Assembly: GCA_964414755.1 (NCBI GenBank) | Contig: CAYPXH010000043.1 | Span: 1 to 11,850 of the forward strand | Direction: 5' to 3' | Source of the DNA: JAEUKQ01 sp964414755 | GTDB taxonomy: Bacteria; Pseudomonadota; Alphaproteobacteria; JAEUKQ01 | Length of the DNA stretch: 11,850 nt | In this document: positions 1-7,113 of the stretch, one piece after another | Numbering within the stretch: the stretch's first letter is position 1 | How the letters are laid out: the number at the start of each line of letters is the position of its first letter | Notes under the pieces: generated by a model | The model's database searches: none | What the model saw: only the letters and a program-made list of their open reading frames with translations | What the model was told of the DNA's origin: nothing | Program-made: the position numbers and the translations under genes

Positions 1-196
1 AAGTCCTGAAAAATCTTTAGCTTTTATTCTTGCGGCCTGTCGGCAACAACATGAACCTGCAGTACGTTTTATACAACAATTTATCGGTATGGATTGTTGG
101 TTATCTGGCGAAGATATTCCACACATAACCGATAAAAGCAAACAAAAAACTACCGAACAGGCACTAAAAATTCTTCAAACATGGTCATCCAAATAA
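1..196 (+). CDS. C-terminal fragment of an unidentified protein
   Basis: An open frame runs in from the left edge (first full codon at base 2) and ends at TAA 194-196, leaving 64 residues. The visible part starts SPEKSLAFILAACRQQ and ends with a lysine- and threonine-rich, probably helical tail (ALKILQTWSSK). It looks mainly alpha-helical and soluble, with no membrane segment and one Cys-Trp pair (MDCWLSGED). I do not recognise the family. Base composition resembles its neighbours, and no terminator hairpin is visible in the 91 bases before the next gene. It is called as coding because the frame is open throughout and reads like ordinary protein; the start and most of the gene lie outside the window. 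Confidence 0.55.
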   Translation, partial: SPEKSLAFILAACRQQHEPAVRFIQQFIGMDCWLSGEDIPHITDKSKQKTTEQALKILQTWSSK

Positions 197-287
197 GATT
201 GTTAAAAAAATTTCAAGAAAAATACAAATTTTATCTTTCGGAAAATTTTATAACGTTATACAGTGATAACTAGGATTTACTTTTCGT

Positions 288-1406
288 ATGACAATAAAGA
301 TGACGTGGGTAGTAACATATTGGGGAAGGTGTTTATCAAGATTGGGGGCAGGGTTGAAAGCCTTGCGCCAATTTTTTTCTAACCTTTCCAAGCCTTTTAG
401 TGTGGCTATAAGAAATGTTTTTCTTTTAACCGGTTGGTTGTTTACGACCGCCGCAACTCTTGTTGCGCAGGATGTACATTTTTTTCGCATAGCCACCGGT
501 AGCGTTGGAACAACCTTCTTTCCTTTGGGGGGTGTTATTGCAACGGCAATTAGCAATCCAGCTGGTGCGCGCGGCTGTGAACAGGGTGGAAACTGTGGCG
601 TACCCGGGTTGGTTGCTGTTGCCCAGACAACCCAGGGTTCCGTTCTGAATGTTATGGCTGTAGCAACCCAGCAGTTTGAATCAGGCTTATCCCAAGCAGA
701 CGTTGCCTTATGGGCGTTTCGTGCTGAGCATATATTTAAGGGTAAAACCCCACTTGAAAACTTACGGGTCATTGCCAGCTTGTATCAAGAAAGCCTTCAC
801 GTTGTTGTTTCTGCTGATTCGCCCATTAGAAATATTCAGCAATTGATTGGAAAACGTATCTCACTGGGTGAAAAAGATAGTGGAACGAATGCCACGGCCC
901 TTGCTGTTCTAGAAGCTTATGGAATTGATGATAAGAAAGCAAATTTTTCAAATGATAACCTGCGTTCTGCCCTTGAAGCACTTCGTGGTGGTTCGTTGGA
1001 TGCGATCTTTGTAGTGGGTAGTTATCCATTGCCAGCATTGGTTGACTACACCCAAACGGCCAGCATCCGTCTTCTACAAATTGATGGAGAAGGTGCAACT
1101 GTTCTAAGACAAAAATATCCTTTTTTGGGGATAGATGTTATTCCAGAAGGTAGCTACCGGGATGTCAATAATGCGGTAACATTGGGTATTAGCACATTGT
1201 GGGTTACAAGCGCTGAAGTCCCTGACGATTTAATTTATAAAATTACTAGGGCGCTTTGGAATACAACAACCAAGAAACTGACCGACAGTAATAACCCAAT
1301 TGTACGACGGATGCGTTTTGAAACAGCCTTAAGCGGCATTCCAATTCCAATCCATCCTGGTGCTGCGAAGTTTTATTCCGAGCTGGAAAAAACCAATCCA
1401 CAATAA
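288..1406 (+). CDS. TAXI family TRAP transporter solute-binding protein
   Basis: This is a predicted periplasmic solute-binding protein of the TAXI family, which in other bacteria delivers substrates to a fused TRAP membrane permease. Seen in the 372-residue product: a hydrophobic signal segment (about 44-60, ending TLVA before Gln61), the family opening FFRIATGSVGTTFFPLGG (65-82), a two-cysteine loop with CGVPGL (97-108), the GEKDSGTN loop (194-201), and a terminal HPGAAKFY (356-363). Substrate cannot be told; glutamate or dicarboxylates are typical. No permease gene is in the window. The ATG at 288 has only a weak TAGGA 12 bases upstream and gives an unusually long n-region; TTG at 363, 9 bases after a GGGGGCAGGG run, or GTG at 402, which would give a classic 22-residue signal, are alternatives. 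It converges on ettA with a 35-base gap. Family assignment is firm, start is not. Confidence 0.88.
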   Translation: MTIKMTWVVTYWGRCLSRLGAGLKALRQFFSNLSKPFSVAIRNVFLLTGWLFTTAATLVAQDVHFFRIATGSVGTTFFPLGGVIATAISNPAGARGCEQGGNCGVPGLVAVAQTTQGSVLNVMAVATQQFESGLSQADVALWAFRAEHIFKGKTPLENLRVIASLYQESLHVVVSADSPIRNIQQLIGKRISLGEKDSGTNATALAVLEAYGIDDKKANFSNDNLRSALEALRGGSLDAIFVVGSYPLPALVDYTQTASIRLLQIDGEGATVLRQKYPFLGIDVIPEGSYRDVNNAVTLGISTLWVTSAEVPDDLIYKITRALWNTTTKKLTDSNNPIVRRMRFETALSGIPIPIHPGAAKFYSELEKTNPQ

Positions 1407-1424
1407 CAATAAAACTTTTGTTAC

Positions 1425-1447
1425 AAAAAGCCTGCTTTAATTCAGGC
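1425..1447 (-). terminator. Rho-independent terminator of ettA
   Basis: Read on the minus strand, the 5-bp stem GCCTG/CAGGC closes an 8-base loop and is followed directly by TTTTT. The stem begins inside the ettA stop codon (TGA at 1444-1442). A second, AT-only dyad (CTTTTG/CAAAAAG, 1415-1430) overlaps it and could serve the converging gene weakly. The stem is short but GC-rich, so the call is plausible rather than certain. Confidence 0.5.
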
Positions 1448-3124
1448 GCGCTGTAAAGGTTTGTATTTTAGCCGATGCGGTTGATCTGCTTTGTGGCCAA
1501 GACGTCGTTTTCTATCTTGCTCATAGTCAGCGTAGTTTCCCTCAAACCACACAACCTTGCTATCTCCTTCAAAGGCAATAATATGTGTTGCGATTCGGTC
1601 CAGAAACCACCGATCATGGCTAATCACGACAACGCAACCGGCAAAGTTGCTTAAAGCCTCTTCAAGTGCGCGCAAGGTATCAACATCCAGGTCGTTTGTC
1701 GGTTCATCAAGAAGTAAAACATTCGCGCCAGACTTGAGCATTTTAGCTAAATGCACGCGATTGCGTTCACCCCCGGATAATTGACCAACTTTCTTTTGCT
1801 GGTCTGTGCCTTTAAAATTAAAGGCGGCTACATAGCTGCGGCTTGGCCATTTTTTCTTACCCAATTCAATTTCATCCAATCCTCCGCTAATTTCTTCCCA
1901 GACCGTTTTGTTGGCTGATAGAGTATCCCTGCTTTGATCTACATAACCTAATTTAACCGACTCACCGATTCTAAGATTTCCACCGTCGGGTTTTTCTTGG
2001 CCTGTGATCATTCTAAAAAGTGTTGTTTTACCGGCACCATTGGGGCCAATAACACCAACAATTCCCCCTGCAGGCAATTTAAAGCTTAGGTCGTCAATTA
2101 ATAATTGCTGATCAAAAGCTTTACTTAGATGATTGGCTTCAATCACCAGATCGCCAAGACGTGGCCCTGCTGGAATAATAATTTGTGCATTTTCGGGTGC
2201 TGCTTGGGATGCTTGTTGCAATAACGTTTCATAAGCTGTAATACGTGCCTTACTTTTACTTTGGCGTGCTTTCGGGGACTGTCTAATCCATTCAAGCTCG
2301 TTTTGTAATGTGCGCTGACGTGCGATTTCCTGCTTTGCTTCTTGTGCTAGGCGTTTTTGCTTTTGGTCAAGCCAGGATGAATAATTACCCTGCCATGGAA
2401 TTCCGTGACCGCGATCAAGCTCTAGAATCCAACCCGCCACATTATCTAGGAAATAGCGGTCATGTGTAACTGCAACAACTGTTCCCGTATAATCCTTTAA
2501 GAATATTTCTAACCAAGCAACTGATTCTGCATCTAAATGGTTGGTTGGTTCATCAAGCAACAGAAGATCTGGCTTTTGTAAAAGCAAACGACACAACGCA
2601 ACACGTCGCCGTTCCCCACCGCTTAATTTTGTTACATCAGTATCAGCGGCCGGACAACGTAAGGCATCCATTGCAATATCGATTGTACGCTCTAAATTCC
2701 ACCCATCGACAGCATCAATTTTGCTTTGTAAATCGCTTTGTTCCTCAATAAGCTTGTCCATCTCTTCTGAAGTAATATCAGCGCCCAATCGGTTGCTAAC
2801 CCAATCAAAACGATCCAGTAATTGTTTGATGGCTGCTGCACCCTCCATAATATTTTCCTGAACGTTTTTAGAGGGATTCAAAGTTGGTTCTTGTGGCAAA
2901 TAGCCAACTGTTGCACCATTGGCAACCCAAGCTTCACCACCAAAATCCTTGTCAAGGCCAGCCATTATCTTAAGCAGAGTTGATTTGCCAGCGCCGTTCA
3001 CACCCAAAACACCAATTTTTGCGCCAGGCAAGAATGAAAGCCAAACATTATCCATAACCTTACGACCACCGGGATAAACCTTGCTCATCCCTTTCATAAC
3101 GTATACGTATTGATATGCTGCCAC
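1442..3124 (-). CDS. ettA: Energy-dependent translational throttle protein EttA (ABC-F)
   Basis: A cytosolic ABC-F ATPase without membrane domains; in E. coli EttA binds the ribosomal E site and gates entry into elongation according to ATP/ADP ratio. The 560 residues contain two ABC cassettes: Walker A GVNGAGKST (41-49), signature LSGGE (167-171), Walker B LLLLDEPTNHLD (187-198); then Walker A GPNGAGKTT (360-368), LSGGERNR (449-456), LLLDEPTNDLD (470-480). Between them lies the charged P-site tRNA interaction linker, with KARQSKSKARITAYETLL at about 285-302. The arm insertion lies about 95-140. Length and opening (YVYVMKGMSKVYPGG) match the E. coli protein, which is 555 residues. The start is GTG, supported by AAGGA 7 bases upstream. 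It is monocistronic, with its own predicted promoter and terminator. The family and subfamily are clear. Confidence 0.96.
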   Translation of the reverse strand: MAAYQYVYVMKGMSKVYPGGRKVMDNVWLSFLPGAKIGVLGVNGAGKSTLLKIMAGLDKDFGGEAWVANGATVGYLPQEPTLNPSKNVQENIMEGAAAIKQLLDRFDWVSNRLGADITSEEMDKLIEEQSDLQSKIDAVDGWNLERTIDIAMDALRCPAADTDVTKLSGGERRRVALCRLLLQKPDLLLLDEPTNHLDAESVAWLEIFLKDYTGTVVAVTHDRYFLDNVAGWILELDRGHGIPWQGNYSSWLDQKQKRLAQEAKQEIARQRTLQNELEWIRQSPKARQSKSKARITAYETLLQQASQAAPENAQIIIPAGPRLGDLVIEANHLSKAFDQQLLIDDLSFKLPAGGIVGVIGPNGAGKTTLFRMITGQEKPDGGNLRIGESVKLGYVDQSRDTLSANKTVWEEISGGLDEIELGKKKWPSRSYVAAFNFKGTDQQKKVGQLSGGERNRVHLAKMLKSGANVLLLDEPTNDLDVDTLRALEEALSNFAGCVVVISHDRWFLDRIATHIIAFEGDSKVVWFEGNYADYEQDRKRRLGHKADQPHRLKYKPLQRA

Positions 3125-3131
3125 GACGATT

Positions 3132-3136
3132 TCCTT
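3132..3136 (-). promoter_or_regulatory. Ribosome binding site of ettA (sets GTG start)
   Basis: AAGGA on the minus strand, 7 bases before the GTG at 3124-3122. It decides the start, since no ATG lies at the N-terminus expected from EttA homologues (the first internal Met is residue 10). Confidence 0.7.
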
Positions 3137-3171
3137 AGTTAGGATTTGATCAAATAATTAAAAACGGTTGT

Positions 3172-3199
3172 AGTTTATGGAAAAAGCGTGTTTTGGCAA
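3172..3199 (-). promoter_or_regulatory. Candidate sigma-70 promoter of ettA
   Basis: TTGCCA (3199-3194), a 16-base spacer, then TAAACT (3177-3172) on the minus strand, about 48 bases before the GTG start. The 12-bp perfect palindrome ATTTGATCAAAT (3144-3155) lies in the predicted leader. Found by eye only. Confidence 0.35.
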
Positions 3200-3215
3200 G
3201 CCGGATCATGCAGCA

Positions 3216-3243
3216 TTTACATTTCTTTGTAAAATACTAGACT
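3216..3243 (+). promoter_or_regulatory. Candidate promoter of tusA-like gene with overlapping dyad
   Basis: TTTACA (3216-3221), 16-base spacer, TAGACT (3238-3243), placing the start of transcription about 25-30 bases before the ATG at 3278. The -35 hexamer is also the left arm of an exact inverted repeat TTTACA-N6-TGTAAA (3216-3233), which could be an operator or chance. By-eye call. Confidence 0.4.
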
Positions 3244-3265
3244 AAGTTCCAAAACTATTTTGCAC

Positions 3266-3271
3266 AGGGGG
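3266..3271 (+). promoter_or_regulatory. Ribosome binding site of the tusA-like gene
   Basis: AGGGGG, 6 bases before ATG 3278. It rules out the longer reading from TTG 3260, because the site would then lie inside the coding sequence. Confidence 0.75.
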
Positions 3272-3277
3272 CAAAGA

Positions 3278-3499
3278 ATGCCAAAAAACCTTGATTTGTC
3301 TGGATTAAAATGTCCTATGCCTGTTTTACATACAAGACGACATTTGAAAACATTATCCCCTGGTGATCAATTAACCGTTGTTGTAACCGACCCTGAAGCA
3401 CCCAAAGACATGGAATATCTTTGCCAGCAAACAGGGAATCGGTTATTGAAGGTGGAAACACAGGCCGATAAAATTTTAATATTTCTAGAAAAAGCGTAA
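3278..3499 (+). CDS. TusA family sulfurtransferase / sulfur carrier protein
   Basis: A 73-residue cytosolic protein of the TusA family. Members carry a persulfide on a conserved cysteine and pass sulfur to tRNA thiolation, molybdopterin or other sulfur pathways. Seen: LDLSGLKCPMPVL with the CPxP motif (Cys at residue 12, counted from ATG 3278), then GDQLTVVVTDPEAPKDM and a C-terminal strand (KILIFLEKA), the usual order of the two-layer alpha/beta fold. The length is normal. The start was chosen at ATG 3278 because AGGGGG sits 6 bases upstream; an in-frame TTG at 3260 would place that site inside the gene. It diverges from ettA and precedes a secreted TPR gene by 63 bases, so co-transcription is possible. 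Whether it is true TusA (tRNA 2-thiouridine relay) or a paralogue such as YeeD/YedF cannot be decided, so no symbol is given. Confidence 0.88.
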   Translation: MPKNLDLSGLKCPMPVLHTRRHLKTLSPGDQLTVVVTDPEAPKDMEYLCQQTGNRLLKVETQADKILIFLEKA

Positions 3500-3510
3500 A
3501 ATTGGTAAGC

Positions 3511-3530
3511 ACCTATAACAGGTAATTTTT
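3511..3530 (+). terminator. Weak hairpin with T-run after the tusA-like gene
   Basis: ACCT-ATAAC-AGGT followed after two bases by TTTTT. The stem has only 4 bp, so it may slow or partly terminate transcription before the TPR gene, or be chance. Confidence 0.22.
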
Positions 3531-3562
3531 GGTAAATATTTATCAACCAGGCAGTATAGCAC

Positions 3563-5305
3563 ATGATCAAAAAAATATTTGGAATGATAGGGTTAATTAG
3601 TATTCTTAGCATTAATACCGGTTTTGCCCAAACAGAACCGGCTGTCAGACCAGTAACCGAAGGTTATTTGCCCGCTTACCATGCAATACAACATCAAGAT
3701 TATCTAACGGCTGTAAACTATCTGCGCACATTAATTCAGCAAAACACCGACCTAAATATTCGAAGCCTATATTTTCAAGCATTGGTGCAAATTGGCGATT
3801 TAGATCAGGCTGTTGCGCAAATTGAACAGCTGCGTCAACAAAAGGTTGACTTTCCTTTGTTACATTTGCTAGCCGGTGTGCATAATCTAAGCAACAATGT
3901 TCCTGGTCAACGAAACGTTATTGCTGATGCAGAATTTAAAAGTATTGGTAACCAAACAGACCAATTTTACCAGGCATTTGCGCAATTTTTACTATTGTGG
4001 CAAACGGTCATCGAGCTTGAACAGTTATCGCAACCACAAACTGATTTAAAAATATTTGAACAAAAACTACAGCAAATAAGCCAGCGTCAAGGGTTGGCAG
4101 AATTTTACTGGTTAAATCTGGGAGTCATTGCCGATTTGTTGAATCAGCCAGCACAGGCAGAAATATACTATAAACAATTGTTGCAAATTGTACCTAATCC
4201 GTCCTTGCGGACATTAGAGATTTTAGGTGTTTTTTATGCAAAAACGGCACCCGAAGCAAACCCCATATTAGATATTTTACAACGTCAGTATGTTGAATTT
4301 AACAATGATCAAAGAATTTTAGAACTGATCAAGCTATTTCAGAACCCAGGCAATTTGCCTGAGAAAATTATTAAATCCGGTCAGCAGGGCATGGCCGAAA
4401 TTTTCTTTAATTTTGCCAACATTATGTCAAGCCAACAAGAGTATACACAAGCGATCCCGCTTTATTGGATGTCTTTAAAATTAAATTCTAACCTTACGGT
4501 TGCTCGATTAGGTCTTGCATTGAATTTGGTTGAAATAGGGCGTTATGAAGAAGCCCGTACTATATTATCCCAGATTCTAGCAACTGATTATTTAACGTCA
4601 TCAGCGCGCATCCAGCTGGCAGATATAGACCAACGGCAGGGGCGACTTGAACAAGCACTTGCTGCATTTCGGGGGATGGTACAACAATATCCCGATTGGA
4701 TTCTGTTGCATCAAGCAGCTGGTGACGTGTTACGTACTCAAAAAAAGTTCGAACAGGCTTTGCCTTTTTATCAACAAGCACTTGTTTTGCTTGAGAAAAA
4801 TTTAAAAACTGTCCCAGGTTCAGTGTCATTAAAAAACCAAATAGCAGGGCAGTATTTTGTACTGGGTATCGCCTATGAGCGAACAAAACAATGGCCGAAA
4901 GCTGAAGCAAGTTTTCTAAAATCGCTTGCCTTACAGCCCCAACAAGCCCCCGTTATGAATTATCTTGCTTATACTTGGGTAGATCAGGGTGTTAAGCTGG
5001 ATCAAGCATTAGAAATGTTATTGCAGGCAGACAAGCTAACCCCAAATCAAGGATACATTTTAGACAGTATTGGTTGGGCGTATTACCGGTTAAAACAATA
5101 TGATAAGGCCATTCAATATATGGAAAAAGCGATTGTTCTAGACCCGGGTGAGGCAGAAATTAATGATCATTTAGGCGATGTTTACCTTGCGGTTGGACGC
5201 AAACGTGAGGCGCTATTTCAGTGGCAGCGTGCGTTGCGTCTTAACCCACAACCAGAAACAATCCCTCTAATTCAGGAAAAAATTTTAAAGCTGGGGCAAC
5301 CATGA
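3563..5305 (+). CDS. Secreted tetratricopeptide repeat (TPR) protein
   Basis: A 580-residue protein with a clear signal peptide (MIKKIFGMIGLISILSI, cleavage probably after FA at residue 22), so it acts in the periplasm or on a membrane face. The rest is helical TPR solenoid: weak repeats at about 35-90 and 180-260, better ones at about 280-410 (for example ARLGLALNLVEIGRYEEA, 314-331), and a strongly canonical C-terminal set at 430-560, including WAYYRLKQYDKAIQYMEKA (505-523) and LGDVYLAVGRKREALFQW (537-554). TPRs bind protein partners; no catalytic motif is visible. The well-kept C-terminal block resembles TPR proteins encoded next to ispE in other alphaproteobacteria (from memory). The stop overlaps the ispE start as ATGA, indicating translational coupling. 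Start: ATG 3563 fits the signal peptide although its AGG, 11 bases upstream, is weak. Partner and precise role are unknown. Confidence 0.9.
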   Translation: MIKKIFGMIGLISILSINTGFAQTEPAVRPVTEGYLPAYHAIQHQDYLTAVNYLRTLIQQNTDLNIRSLYFQALVQIGDLDQAVAQIEQLRQQKVDFPLLHLLAGVHNLSNNVPGQRNVIADAEFKSIGNQTDQFYQAFAQFLLLWQTVIELEQLSQPQTDLKIFEQKLQQISQRQGLAEFYWLNLGVIADLLNQPAQAEIYYKQLLQIVPNPSLRTLEILGVFYAKTAPEANPILDILQRQYVEFNNDQRILELIKLFQNPGNLPEKIIKSGQQGMAEIFFNFANIMSSQQEYTQAIPLYWMSLKLNSNLTVARLGLALNLVEIGRYEEARTILSQILATDYLTSSARIQLADIDQRQGRLEQALAAFRGMVQQYPDWILLHQAAGDVLRTQKKFEQALPFYQQALVLLEKNLKTVPGSVSLKNQIAGQYFVLGIAYERTKQWPKAEASFLKSLALQPQQAPVMNYLAYTWVDQGVKLDQALEMLLQADKLTPNQGYILDSIGWAYYRLKQYDKAIQYMEKAIVLDPGEAEINDHLGDVYLAVGRKREALFQWQRALRLNPQPETIPLIQEKILKLGQP

Positions 5306-6288
5306 CAACAGATATCAAAAGGCAACAGGTTTTACAGCCTATACAAACCCTAGAAGACCCAATGCAAATTCATGCCTTTGCCAAGGTTAATCTTTTTCTG
5401 CACGTGGTAGGTAAAAGACCTGATGGTTATCATGTATTGGATAGCCTCGTGGTATTTGCTGGTATTGGTGACACTTTATCCCTAAGCGCGAACCCTACCT
5501 TAAGCTTAAAGGTGGAAGGGCCATTCGCCCACCAGCTTCAGCACGAGTCAAATAACATTGTCCTTAGGGCAGTTGAAGAACTGCAAAAACATCTTTTGCC
5601 AGGGCGTTTAATGCGTGGTGCTAAGATTACTCTTACCAAAAGATTACCTGTTTCTTCTGGTATTGGGGGCGGCTCTGCTGATGCTGCTGCTGCAATGAAA
5701 TTATGTGCCCATTTATGGCAGATACATCTAAGCCCCCCTGAATGGCTGCAACTGGGGCTTCGGTTAGGTGCAGATGTACCAGTTTGCCTTATGGGTGAAC
5801 CACGTCGGATGCAGGGAATAGGTGAATTATTGTTCCCCGTGCCGCAACTTCCTAATTTTTGGCTTGTTCTGGTTAACCCGTTATTGGCCGTTCCGACGGC
5901 TGCGGTTTTTAAACAGCGCCAAGGAGTTATCTTTTCCAAGCCAGCACCTGCTTTTCCAGCTGGTGGGTGGAAAACCGTTCAGGATTTCGTTAGTTACTTA
6001 GGCAACTGTCAAAATGATCTAACGGAACCAGCCCAACAGCTGCAACCAGCAATTAAGATTGTTCTAGAAACTCTTAAGCTGCTTAAAGATCAGCTATTAG
6101 TTCGTATGTCAGGTAGCGGGGCAACTTGTTGGGCAATGTTCGCACACGAACATCAAGCGCGCCAAGCGGCACAACTTTTATCAAAGCAGCACCCTGATTG
6201 GTGGGTGGCCGCAGCACTGGTGTTAAAGAAGGAACAGCCGCTGGAAATACCTGGTCATGCCTATAATAATGGTCATGTGATGGCATAA
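5302..6288 (+). CDS. ispE: 4-diphosphocytidyl-2-C-methyl-D-erythritol kinase
   Basis: IspE phosphorylates the 2-hydroxyl of 4-diphosphocytidyl-2-C-methylerythritol with ATP, the fourth step of the MEP isoprenoid pathway, in the cytosol. It is a GHMP kinase. Seen in 328 residues: FAKVNLFLHVVGKRPDGYH (26-44) with the catalytic Lys28, the ATP loop PVSSGIGGGSADAAAAM (116-132), GADVPVC with the catalytic Asp158 (156-162), and the third GHMP motif RMSGSGATCWAMF (268-280). The start at 5302 overlaps the TPR stop (ATGA) and has CTGGGG 5 bases upstream, but gives a 20-residue extension before the usual N-terminus. ATG 5362 (MQIHAFAKVN) would match the family better and cannot be excluded. The C-terminus carries an extra tail of about 15 residues. 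It is the last gene of a two-gene operon. The presence of IspE implies the MEP route rather than mevalonate. Confidence 0.94.
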   Translation: MTTDIKRQQVLQPIQTLEDPMQIHAFAKVNLFLHVVGKRPDGYHVLDSLVVFAGIGDTLSLSANPTLSLKVEGPFAHQLQHESNNIVLRAVEELQKHLLPGRLMRGAKITLTKRLPVSSGIGGGSADAAAAMKLCAHLWQIHLSPPEWLQLGLRLGADVPVCLMGEPRRMQGIGELLFPVPQLPNFWLVLVNPLLAVPTAAVFKQRQGVIFSKPAPAFPAGGWKTVQDFVSYLGNCQNDLTEPAQQLQPAIKIVLETLKLLKDQLLVRMSGSGATCWAMFAHEHQARQAAQLLSKQHPDWWVAAALVLKKEQPLEIPGHAYNNGHVMA

Positions 6289-6419
6289 CCGGGGATTGGG
6301 TACGCGTTATTGTTGTTATTCTTTAAAGGTCAGGCGTTTATGTTATCTTTTTGCTTGCCGAAATAGGAAGCTTAGAGTATGTTCTCACTCCGTTAATACC
6401 TCTACAGCGTTGCTGCAGG

Positions 6420-6425
6420 TATAAT
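6420..6425 (+). promoter_or_regulatory. -10 element (TATAAT) of the tRNA-Gln promoter
   Basis: A perfect TATAAT lies 9 bases before the first tRNA base. The best-placed -35 (TACCTC, 17-base spacer) is poor. The hexamer sits largely in the loop of a dyad CTGCA/TGCAG (6413-6429). If used, transcription would begin only about 2-4 bases before the mature tRNA. Confidence 0.4.
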
Positions 6426-6434
6426 GCAGGCTTT

Positions 6435-6508
6435 TGGGGCGTGGCCAAGCGGTAAGGCAACGGGTTTTGGTCCCGTGACCCTAGGTTCGAATCCTAGCGC
6501 CCCAGCCA
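6435..6508 (+). tRNA. tRNA-Gln (anticodon UUG), CCA encoded
   Basis: A 74-base cloverleaf that reads glutamine CAA (and by wobble CAG) codons. Acceptor arms TGGGGCG (6435-6441) and CGCCCCA (6498-6504) pair completely; the discriminator is G6505 and CCA is encoded at 6506-6508. The anticodon stem ACGGG/CCCGT encloses the loop TTTTGGT with anticodon TTG at 6467-6469. The T arm is CTAGG-TTCGAAT-CCTAG. The U1-A72 end pair and G73 are typical of bacterial glutamine tRNA. No tandem tRNA follows, and no terminator hairpin is evident downstream. The 180 bases from 6509 to 6689 are AT-rich and hold no feature I can support. Confidence 0.97.
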
Positions 6509-6689
6509 TATGCCTATTTAATAAAATCTGCCTATCTCTTTTCTAAATTCGTTTTATTGGTTTATTCCTTACCGTCGAATATATTTATTAAATCTTTAAA
6601 ATTAAGACATATTGCTTTGTCTTTTTTCTAGGAGCCAATTTTTTGGGCTACACTGGACAAAGAGGTTCATTTTGCTTTTTTAGCTAACA

Positions 6690-7040
6690 CTAATTTAATC
6701 TAAGCAAGCAAATTAAATTTTCTAAGGCTTGTTTTAATTTTTTATCTTGGATGGCTTTTAAAGATTTTCTTATTTGCATACCACGAAAAAGTATTCGTTG
6801 GGAAGATGATGCTTGTAATTTTAACCCCTTGTAAAAATAAATCACCGAGATATCAAACATATTGGCCAATTCATAAAGACGGGATGCAGACACTTTACTG
6901 GCACCACGTTCATATTTCTGAAGTTGTTGATAGCTAAGCCCAATCTTTTTAGCCAACGTTTGCTGACTAAAGCCACGCGCAAGGCGGAGTGCTCGTAACT
7001 TCATGCCAATATGAATATCCAGATGATGTGACTTATTCAT
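6690..7040 (-). CDS. XRE family helix-turn-helix transcriptional regulator
   Basis: A 116-residue predicted DNA-binding protein. The N-terminal Cro/C1-type domain spans about 10-70: IGMKLRALRLARGFSQQTLA starts at residue 11, the first helix of the HTH pair is FSQQTLAKKIG (24-34), and the recognition helix is YQQLQKYERG (37-46), ending in the typical ERG turn. Then SASRLYELANMFDISVIYFY (51-70) closes the domain. A short basic, helical tail (RKSLKAIQDKKLKQALENL) may dimerise. This architecture is common in alphaproteobacterial chromosomes. The start ATG 7038-7040 has only a weak purine site. It is transcribed away from a second XRE gene, with 118 bases between the two starts, an arrangement that suggests mutual or auto-regulation. 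Target genes are unknown; stop is TAG. Confidence 0.88.
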   Translation of the reverse strand: MNKSHHLDIHIGMKLRALRLARGFSQQTLAKKIGLSYQQLQKYERGASKVSASRLYELANMFDISVIYFYKGLKLQASSSQRILFRGMQIRKSLKAIQDKKLKQALENLICLLRLN

Positions 7041-7074
7041 TTACTTATAAAAACCATTTTTTTCTATTTGTACG

Positions 7075-7102
7075 TTATTAAAATATATTATAAGTATAAA
7101 AT
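7075..7102 (+). promoter_or_regulatory. Candidate promoter of the rightward XRE gene
   Basis: TTATTA (7075-7080), 16-base spacer, TAAAAT (7097-7102). It overlaps the leftward candidate promoter, so the two could not be occupied fully at the same time. AT-rich context makes chance matches likely. Confidence 0.3.
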
Positions 7103-7113
7103 ACGCACATCAA
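7087..7113 (-). promoter_or_regulatory. Candidate promoter of the leftward XRE gene
   Basis: On the minus strand TTGATG (7113-7108), a short 15-base spacer and a perfect TATAAT (7092-7087), about 47 bases before the ATG. An inverted repeat TACGTTA (7071-7077) / TAACGTA (7128-7134) flanks both candidate promoters. Confidence 0.4.

Noticed and set aside
248..772. Long open frame on the minus strand opposite the TAXI gene
   Set aside because: It overlaps a gene with clear family motifs in another frame, and its product has no recognisable domain or sensible composition. The same applies to other frames opposite ettA, ispE, ldh, pdxJ and trpS.
3144..3155. ATTTGATCAAAT as an FNR-type site
   Set aside because: FNR sites need four bases between the TTGAT and ATCAA halves; here the halves are fused. 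A 12-bp palindrome is expected a few times by chance in a window of this size.
6435..6700. tRNA-Gln as an integration site for a mobile element carrying the XRE genes
   Set aside because: No integrase is present and I see no second copy of the tRNA 3' end downstream in the window; the following genes look chromosomal.
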